Shown here: one piece after another, positions 26,501 through 35,405 of the stretch | Position numbering within the stretch: the stretch's first letter is position 1 | Layout: every line of letters starts with the position of its first letter | From: Lethocerus indicus | Lineage: Eukaryota > Arthropoda > Insecta > Hemiptera > Belostomatidae | Direction of reading: 5' to 3' | NCBI GenBank assembly: GCA_019843655.1 | Contig: JACDQD010000011.1 | Coordinates: 18,956,498 to 19,020,497 of the forward strand | DNA: 64,000 nt | Notes under the pieces: generated by a model | The model's database searches: none | Told to the model about the DNA's origin: nothing | Seen by the model: only the letters and a program-made list of their open reading frames with translations | Made by a program: the position numbers and the translations under genes

Positions 26501-29500
26501 CCCGGTTTCCGTGGCCGTTCGCCGTCTTCAGTAGCGCTGTGTGTCAGCCACTGTCTGCCTCCTCGCGCTGACGGTGCAGTGGCCGGAAAAAACACCCAAA
26601 GTGGCGCGACACAGCGCTACTGAAGACGGCGAACGGCCACGGATAACCGGTCTGGCGAAAGACCGGACCGGCGACAGGAGACGGAAACACAGCGAATCCA
26701 CAATAAAGTATATAATTTTATCCTTCCCGCTATTATTACCCTTACCTTAATTACCGCGTTCGGGTCAGGGACTCCCGGAGGAGAGCGGACGTCGTTTTTA
26801 CATTGAAACCTGAAGTCTGAAAATCACTCGAAAACTGTTAATCGGTCGATTAGAATTTCTCTCCCCCCGTCGTATTTTTTCAACCCGAAATATAAAAGAA
26901 AGTCAAATTTCGTCCTTGAACCGGTCCCAATTTCCAATTGAAAATCGAGTCCTGTACCTGGGACTACTCTTGAGACTAAGAAGATTGGCACTGAACCCGG
27001 ATACAGGACTGAAAAGTACAGAAACTCCTCGACTACAGATCTAAACTATAGACTCTCGAACAGATTATTAATTTGCCGAGCCGTCTAATTCTTCGCAATC
27101 CGTAATCCTTCGAAAAATTACCGACGCCCCAAAGTATGTCTCTAACGGAATAATCCTCAATGGCCTAAAATTTCCGTTAGTTAGAGAATTAGCGGCTTCC
27201 CGGTATAAATCCTTAAGTTCCAAATTGGATTCTCCTTCGAGAGTGCAGTTTTTCAGTCTATAGTTAGAGTTTACACTGAAATGAGACGCCATCCCGGTCG
27301 GCGTCCTCCGTTTCGGAAGTCGGCCTACTTGGAGCGTTACTGAAAACCGGTCTGTAAATTGTTATATCTGTGGAAAAAAAAAGGTTAAATTCATTTTAGC
27401 TCAGTATAATGAGTGGGTAATGTAGAGTGGTCCCCACCCAAACAACAACAACCCCCACCCCACCCCACCCCAGCTATTCCCCCCCGGTGTCTCTTTCTAG
27501 GACCGTCCAACGTCCGTTTTTCTCATATATATATATATTATTTTTTTTTTCTTTTCGCAGTCGGCTCGTGCAGGAGATCTCCGGAGTGCGGTGGGGGCGC
27601 CGCGGCGGCGACGACGACGAACCCCCAGCCGACGGCCCAGGGCGCCGCCGGCCCGGCCTCCTCCATATACCCGCCGGCGCATTTCCTATCCCACTACTAC
27701 CAACAGCCCCACCACACACAGTACAACCCCTACTCAAACAGGGAAACAGTGAGTACACCCCTATAATACAGTGTATACTATTTACAATATATATATATAA
27801 GTGCCGGAGAGTAACGGAGAAACTGGCGTATATCCGAGCTTCCAGTCGGGCTGAGCTTTCGGTGTTTGAAATCAAATAAAAATGTCTATATTCCGCCTCA
27901 CCCCCCTGTTAGGCCATTTACTAGACAGGTTCCGTTTTCACCGGTCTTACAGACACCAGTTTGGGTCGGCAACTAAATAATTGCGGATTCCACCCCACCC
28001 CCCACCCCCGTCTCTCTCTCTTATGTAGTGCATTTTCGGTAGCCACGACGAATAGTTTGGGCGCGTAAATAATAAACACATTACAATAATATATTCTGTA
28101 CTGTAAGTGGTTTGAAGATGTAAACGTGCGTAAAAATACACAAATAACGCCCCGTCCGTCCGCAACGACACAGTCGCCCACCTGACTGTATTCCAGTACG
28201 GCTTCACTGTACTCCGGTACAGTTTACAGTATTGTAAGCCGAGACTAAAAACAGTTTCCGTTCATCATATTTGACCTCCAATAAAAAATACAGTTTCGGG
28301 CGCCGGCCGCTGTTCCGTCTGTACCCAGTTTTGTCGTCCCGGAAGACGGAGTCTGGTTTTTTCCCCGTCGCCGCCGATCACCAGGAAGCGGCACTGCCGA
28401 GCTGAACGCTCTTCGTGATGGCGTAATTTCTAGATAAGTTGAAAAAATCCACGCGAAACTCTCCTATATTAATACGCTATCGCTGTCCGTCCGCGATAAA
28501 AACCGGGCCCCCCCCCCCCCCCCCCCCCCCCCCGACTTTACGGAAGATTGTGACAGCAGCGTTAGAGAGAAAGATAGATAGAGAGAGAGCGCAAAGGATA
28601 CGATTTTCTTTTCTCACTTTGAAAATTATCGTATTCCTATTTTTGGGACATTTGCACTGGCGCAATATTCTTTCGTTGAGATGAAATTCAGTGTCGTCAC
28701 TCGGAGAAGGGGTGGGGGCGCTCGTTTGAAAAAAATTCTCCACCCCCGCCCTCCATCCCCTTTGGACGTAAATTAGGAAAAAGTGAATTTGAAGAAGACA
28801 GTTCGGGAATTGGCCGGCGCCAATCTAAGGTAACAGTAACAGTAACAGTAACAGTGTCGACCCACTGAACCAGTTAGGAGCTTGGCGCCGATAATGGGCT
28901 TTAAGTTACGCCCCGTGGAGGAGAAAGTGCCCGCCGACGGAATCAAGTCGATCGCTCCCCCCCCCCCCCGCCCCCGCCCCAACCTCCCTGTAAATCGGTC
29001 TGTTTTCGGACTTTGTGACGGGTCTATAGAAAAAAAAAAAAATTTTCTAGATTCCTACAGACCGTTTTACGGCCGTTCGCCACGCTTCAGTCTGCGCCCC
29101 CACCACCCCTCCTCCCTCACTTCCGTTGCCGAGATACCGGTCTACCGAAAGGACGGCCTAACAATAATAATTAACGTTCTCCACTGTTAATTAGGAATGC
29201 GTTAGAGAGAGAGAGAGAGACAATAACGTCGGCCATTCGCCAAGTGTTGCTTTTGTTGTCTGGTCGTGGGAAATTTTCGCGAAACTTTTCCTTTTTTTCC
29301 TTTCTGGACGTCGGCTACTCCTCGGTGGGGTCGGCCGATGTCACTGTCACCGCTATAGTTTCGGTCTAGATTCAGTCTTTCCAACGCACCCCTATATAAA
29401 CGTCTATTCGTAGCTCATCTCCACCACCTTGTACCATAGAGTACAGTAGTTCTAATAAAAAAATTAATAAATCCGCGGGTCGAAAATTTCCAATTGTTAC

Positions 29501-31579
29501 TACTGGATCTGTTAGAAAATGATATTTTGTACCCGTACCGAGCTCAGTTTTGAAACTTAAAAACCCGCCGACATTCTCTTTCATATATATCTCAGTAATT
29601 TCGCCGTATTTCGATTCGGTGTCTTGCGCCGAAATTTCAAGAGAAAACTCCTGGCGAAAAGTGCGCGTCTCCAAAAAAAAAGTTGCGCGGAAATAATAAC
29701 TCAATTCCCCGTAATCGCTGATAAATTTTAATTTACCCCCGGAGGGGGGCATCGGAGTGCTGCAAAGGGTTAAAAATTGTTTCAACTATAAGAACTGCTC
29801 TTATATAGTTCTTTTCGATCGAACGATGCGCAATTTTGATGTCAACACTGAACGTAGCCCTTTTGAAAATTTACTTCAAATTCCGTACGTCCGATTATTC
29901 AATTTCACGCTTCATTTTTTACCGACAGAAATTCTTTACCCACCTTCACGTGGCACGAGGTGGGGTCATTTGACCCCGCGTACGAAGTATACGTATTTTT
30001 CGTCAGTTCTCCGACTGGAACTTCGGTTCTAAACTCGGACGAAGGTTTCATTCATCCGAACCCGATATATATTTTTCGCATTATAATTCAGTTGGCCGAA
30101 TGGGGCGAAAGTGTAGGGTCGAATTTGAAGTGCAACAACAACAGATGTGCGGCCTGCGACGGTATTTTTCAATATTTTGATTCGACGCATTTTTTTTACG
30201 AAAAATGAACGTTTATTTCATGAGGGGTGGGGGGGGATCAAATGACCTCCCCTGTGGTAAGATTCGGTATAGAAAAATGGGCGGTACGTTTAGTGTGATA
30301 CTTATTGTAGGGGTTATTCCGGTAATTCGGTAGGGTTCGATCTCTCTGTGCCGGAGGGTGCTACCCCCCACCACCGGGGTGTTGGCAAGGTGAGGATGGG
30401 AGGTAGGGTAAGGAAGGTCAGTGTAAACGGGAGCTCTCCCGGGTATGCTCTCTCTCTCTCTCTCTCTTCTGTCTGCTGTCCGGGTTTAGTGCTGAGGGGT
30501 GGGGGGTGGGGGGCGTTACGTAACCGGGAACGGCGCTGTGGCTCTGTTGGGGTGGGAGGGGAGGGAGGGCGGCCGAGTTAAACGCCCTCGTCAAGGCCGC
30601 CGCCCGCCCCCACGCCCCGCGGCCCCACGCCCCGGCCCCACGCTCCGCCAATACCGACGCCGCTTTACCGCTCCTACCGCTAACTAATACGGCCCTAGAT
30701 AACGGCCTTTTCGTAGAATGTGGGGGGGGGGAGGCGCCCCCATCCCCCCCCACCACCACAAAATACAAGACAAGACGACCAGATATCCTTTAGAATCCTA
30801 GCGGTGTTTCGAAATTTCGTATGTTACAGAAAATTCCAAAAAATTCCATTCGACGTGTAAAATATATATGGAAGAAACGTCCTTTTAACCCCCATTGTTA
30901 AATGAATTGAAAACGATTTTCACCGGTCGAAATATCGAACGTTTAATTATATACCGTTTTTCCTCTCTGTTGGGCGAGGTTTTTGGCATCGTGGTTTCGG
31001 AATGCGGAGGAACCGCGCTCTCTCCCTCCCTCCCTCCCTCCTCTCTCTCTCCCTCCCTCTGTATCGATGCCAGAGCCGAGAGGCAACTACTCCACCCCCT
31101 CCCTCCTCAACCCCCGGCCGGCTTACCTCAGAAATAGAATTTTAAGGAAGTCGAAGTGACGCGACGGCGCAATTTGTAAAATTCGACCGTATTCAACGAT
31201 CTCCACTACTGGTGACGGGGAGAGACCGAAAATTGTTTTTTTTCTGTAATCTGCGGTATGACCAAATAGAACGTATTGTCCCGCTTTCGTACGAATAGCG
31301 CGATTCCCTCTTGCTCTTTGAATGCAGGCGGTTGGCGATAACATCGATCTCTTATCACCGATCGGCAATCGAGCGTTTATCTACGTTACTTGTTCGTACA
31401 ACCGCGGACCCGTTTGATGTTTTTGCGGGGGGGGGGGTTGAGTGGGGGTGGAGTACGAGTCGGGAGTAAAACATGGAGTGAGAGGAATTTGCGGATCCTA
31501 TACCCTCCCTCCCTCCCACGCTCAAGAGAGAAATGAGAGTGACGGAGCGAGAGAGGAAAAGAGAGAGAGAGAGTGAGAG

Positions 31580-31656
<77 letters not shown>

Positions 31657-33321
31657 AGAATGCGCAGGCGCTTCGACCTTGAGCGGCTGCTCTCAAAGTC
31701 AGTGTGTCGTTGCACTTGCAGAGGGAGAGAGAGAGAGGGTGGGAGGGAGGGAGGGAGGGGAGGGAGGGAGGGAGGGTGAGAGAGGAAGGGAGTTTCAATT
31801 GGCGGACTGAGGCTAGCGCCAAATATAGACGTTCTGTTCCGCAGCCACCGCCCCCACACCCCCGCCCCACCCTACCATCCTACCCCTATATTCTGTAGGG
31901 TGACCGTTGTTCTGAAAAAGCGCGGTGCTAAATTACCGGAAAACTGTGTCGATCGAGAAAACTTCAAAAAAAAAAAAAAATTGATACCCAGGACAGCCGG
32001 GTTCAATCGACCGGGTTGTGCGGTCCTACTTGGGGAGCATCCTGTGCGCACTGTCGCCCACGTGAGGGGCGGGGGCTAGCTTAAGCCCCCTTCTGTAAAC
32101 TTTTCTTTAGGGCTGATCTTCGCTAGCTTTCGGCCGCCCGTCGGCGTCTTTCTGGCTCCTGTTCAGGCTGGGGCAAGGTTTATTTTTTGAATCCTTCCCT
32201 CCTTTTTTTAAATTTTATTTTTATTTCTGTTTTCGCGTATCGCCGCCCACCGACCTCCGACCGGCGGACTGTGAAAATTTCCGCCGGGTCCGAGGAAAGT
32301 GTGTCAGTCGACCGGCGTATTAACATCGAGACATTTCGGTTTGTGGGGTTGGGGGCCGACGGGTACGAAAACCTGTTTTTAGCTGAGAGCGCCAATTTTC
32401 ATCCGGTGTATATAACCCGGTTTTCCGCCACCGTCGGTAGATATCGGTTAGTACGGCCGGAAGCGTGTCAGGACGCGGCCTCCTCCGGGAGGCTGCTAGC
32501 AATAGGAGAGAGGGGGAGGAGGGGGAGGAGGAGGAGGAGGAGCGCATTGTGCAAGACGCGGTTATATACCAAGTTCGTTGGCTCGGGGTCTCATTGTCAA
32601 GGTCTCCTCCGTACGCTCCTCCCTCCCTCCCTCCCTCCCTCCCTCTATCTCTCTCCTCTCTCCTTCGCCATCTCTTCTCGCTCTCCGCGTCTCTTGCGTA
32701 ATCTCTCTCTCTCTCCTGTGGTGGGGGACACAAACACACGGCCTGCCCCCCCCCCCCCCGGGCCCCCCCCTCATCCAACTCCTTGTACTCCCGGAGGCCG
32801 GCTATTATAGCTGTTAACGCTCCTCTGTGTTTTTTTTTCTCACTCCATCTTTTCTTCTCCGCGAATTCGAAAAATCCCGGACGAAATCGTTCCTGTATCG
32901 ATCGGAAAAACTTCGATATTGATATTTGCAGTGTTTCTCCCCCTCACGCCCCAATACCCCCAGGAGACTTTGGATTGGGTGCGGACGATCTCCTACTTCT
33001 GTACCCGTTCAACGTCCGGTTTTACCCCGGCGCTGGGCCTGGCGGGAGGGGCGGGGGTGGAAAAAGGGAAAAATTGAAAACTATCGGAAAAGTGTCTGCG
33101 AGAGAGTGATTGGGCCGTGTGTAAGCAAGGCCGCCGCCGGCCCTGTTTCCTGGTCATTGCACGCGGCTGGACGCCATCTTGTTTCTCTCTCTCTCTCCCT
33201 CCCTCCCTCCCTCCCTCCCTCCCTCTCTCCCTCCGAGTGTGTGTGTGCGTGTCTCTGTCCGTACGGCTTTATATCAAGGCCACCACCACAACCGCCGCCG
33301 CCGCTCTACGCGTCCGTATCC

Positions 33322-33388
<67 letters not shown>

Positions 33389-35354
33389 TAGATATATAGA
33401 TACGCATAGCCACGCATAGGCGCACACAAGACCCGCATTTCCCTAAGGGACTGGGGCCTTCATACTAAGTAGGCCCTACTCCAAAGTCCTACCCTAACAG
33501 TTGTCCATCTATAGTGCTGACCAACACGAATTGAACGATTGTGTCACAATTTCGCCCTTAGGGGCTGTAAATGTCCGTCCGCTAATTTGAATCTGAACAC
33601 TCGTCGGGAATTCGGCCGGCTGATTGCGGACTCCGCTTCGGAATTCCCCCCCGGGCCCCTTCCCGGAGAGTTGACCCCATCCCCTGTAATAAGTAGGGCC
33701 GAATATTGTTCTACTTCGGCAAAAGTTGGCGGTAAACAAAACGCGTTTGTTTCCTCCACGTGGCCCTATCTCTCTCCGTTCTGACCCTGGTGGCCCTGGA
33801 ATGGGGTGGCGGGGGGGGGACACGACCCTTTAATCGAGTTTTTGGTTCTCTTCCTTATCGGAATACGCGGAATATTCCATCATAATATGCGGATTAAAAG
33901 AGAGAGAGAGGATAGTTTCCGCGTTAGGTCGCCGCTTGTGGTTTTACTATCAGTGCGGTGTTTTTTCTATTTTTTGTCCGCTCCCCAGCTGTATTGAAAT
34001 TATCGTCCGATTAGCAAATAGACTGTTAACGTTATCTCCCGGCCGGTATATAAGGAGGATAAGAAGCGAAATGTTGTAATTTGTTCGAAACGCCTAATTG
34101 TCGACGCCGAGTATACCACCGAAGGAAATTTGTTAGGATAATAGGGTCGTAAATATTCTTCCCTTCGGCTTTTCCAAAGTGTTTTTTTTCTGGAGGGCCG
34201 AATTGGCGAAATTGTAGGGCCGACCGAGTGCCCGGCGATGCCACTTGACGATGACGGCGGGGGCGCTTAAGGGTGTCTCACGATCTGAGCAGGAAAAATT
34301 GGTCGGAATCCTTATTTTTTTTTCTAAAATACGCCCAACGTGTGGAAATATCCCGACCAAGAATTGTTGTTATTGGCGGCCAAGTGTCCCCCGGCGTACA
34401 GGAAAATCGTTGAGCGGGGTTCTAAAACAGAACTTAACAAAAAGAATAAAAGAGCCGAGAGGGAGAGGGAGAGGGAGAGAGTAGGAGTGGTCGGTGTCGC
34501 GTGTGTCTGTGTGTGCTCGCTGAGGGTTCAAGGGAGTGCAAAGCTTTGTAAAGGAGGAGGAGGAGGAGGAGGAGGAGGAGGAGGAGGAGGAGGAGGGAGG
34601 AGGAGGAGCGCCTCCTTCTTGGCCTTAGGCCAAGCCCGCTAAGCTTCGCCCGCAACACTTTGCCCTAGGTCGGAGCGAAAGGATGGACGAGGCCGGCAGG
34701 CCGGGGGGGGGGGAGGGGAGGTTTAAATTTTGAAACGGCCCTTTAAGGGCCACCCTCGGGGTGGGGGGGGCTATCGACGTTCGCCTCCCGGTCCGGTTTT
34801 AGTACCCGCGCAGTTTTAGCACCGAAAACAGAAAACAAGATGAACTATCTATATATACAGAGGGGTAAAAAAAAAATGTATCCACCCTTTAAAAGTCCAC
34901 AACTTTCAAACTAATTGACGGTGTTGTGTCTCATTTTTTGGTACGTCTTATAGTAGTTGCGGCGATCGCGCCATACAATACGTTTTGTCAGTTGACACAG
35001 TCGCCGTATAGTCAGTGTTCTGTTGTGTCAGTTGTACCTTGTTGTACTCGAGAGTAGACGTGGCCGGCGCGCAAGGCTTAGAATTGGGATGGAAGTAAGT
35101 CCAGTTTTGAAGTGGGTATTTTAAGTACGGAAACAACGTCAATCGCGAAATGAGTATCGAACAGAGCCAATATCCGAACTGAACACGTGTCTGTGGATGT
35201 TAATAACGGTGGACCGTTTCGAACACCCACAGTGTGTGATATATCTTTAAGTCGGACTTTAAGCTACACTTTCACCAAAAATGAGACACAACTCCGTCAA
35301 TTAGTCTGCAAGTTATGGACTGTTAAACAGTGGATACATTTTTTTGGACCACCC

Positions 35355-35405
<51 letters not shown>

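Larger units (their letters stand above)
26314..27560. other. Intron 4 of the E74-like gene
   Basis: Contains a complete fold-back element (26450-26702) and the second copy of dispersed repeat D (27010-27220, inverted). No exon is seen. Confidence 0.6.

Noticed and set aside
27068..27292. Shared peptide [10 protein letters not shown] in frames at 794-1054 (+) and 27068-27292 (-) as a protein family
   Set aside because: The similarity is at DNA level over the whole 210-bp dispersed repeat; the frames diverge on both sides and have no domain.
31355..31870. Ser/Leu-repeat frame on - and Arg/Glu-repeat frame on +
   Set aside because: Both are translations of the GA microsatellite.
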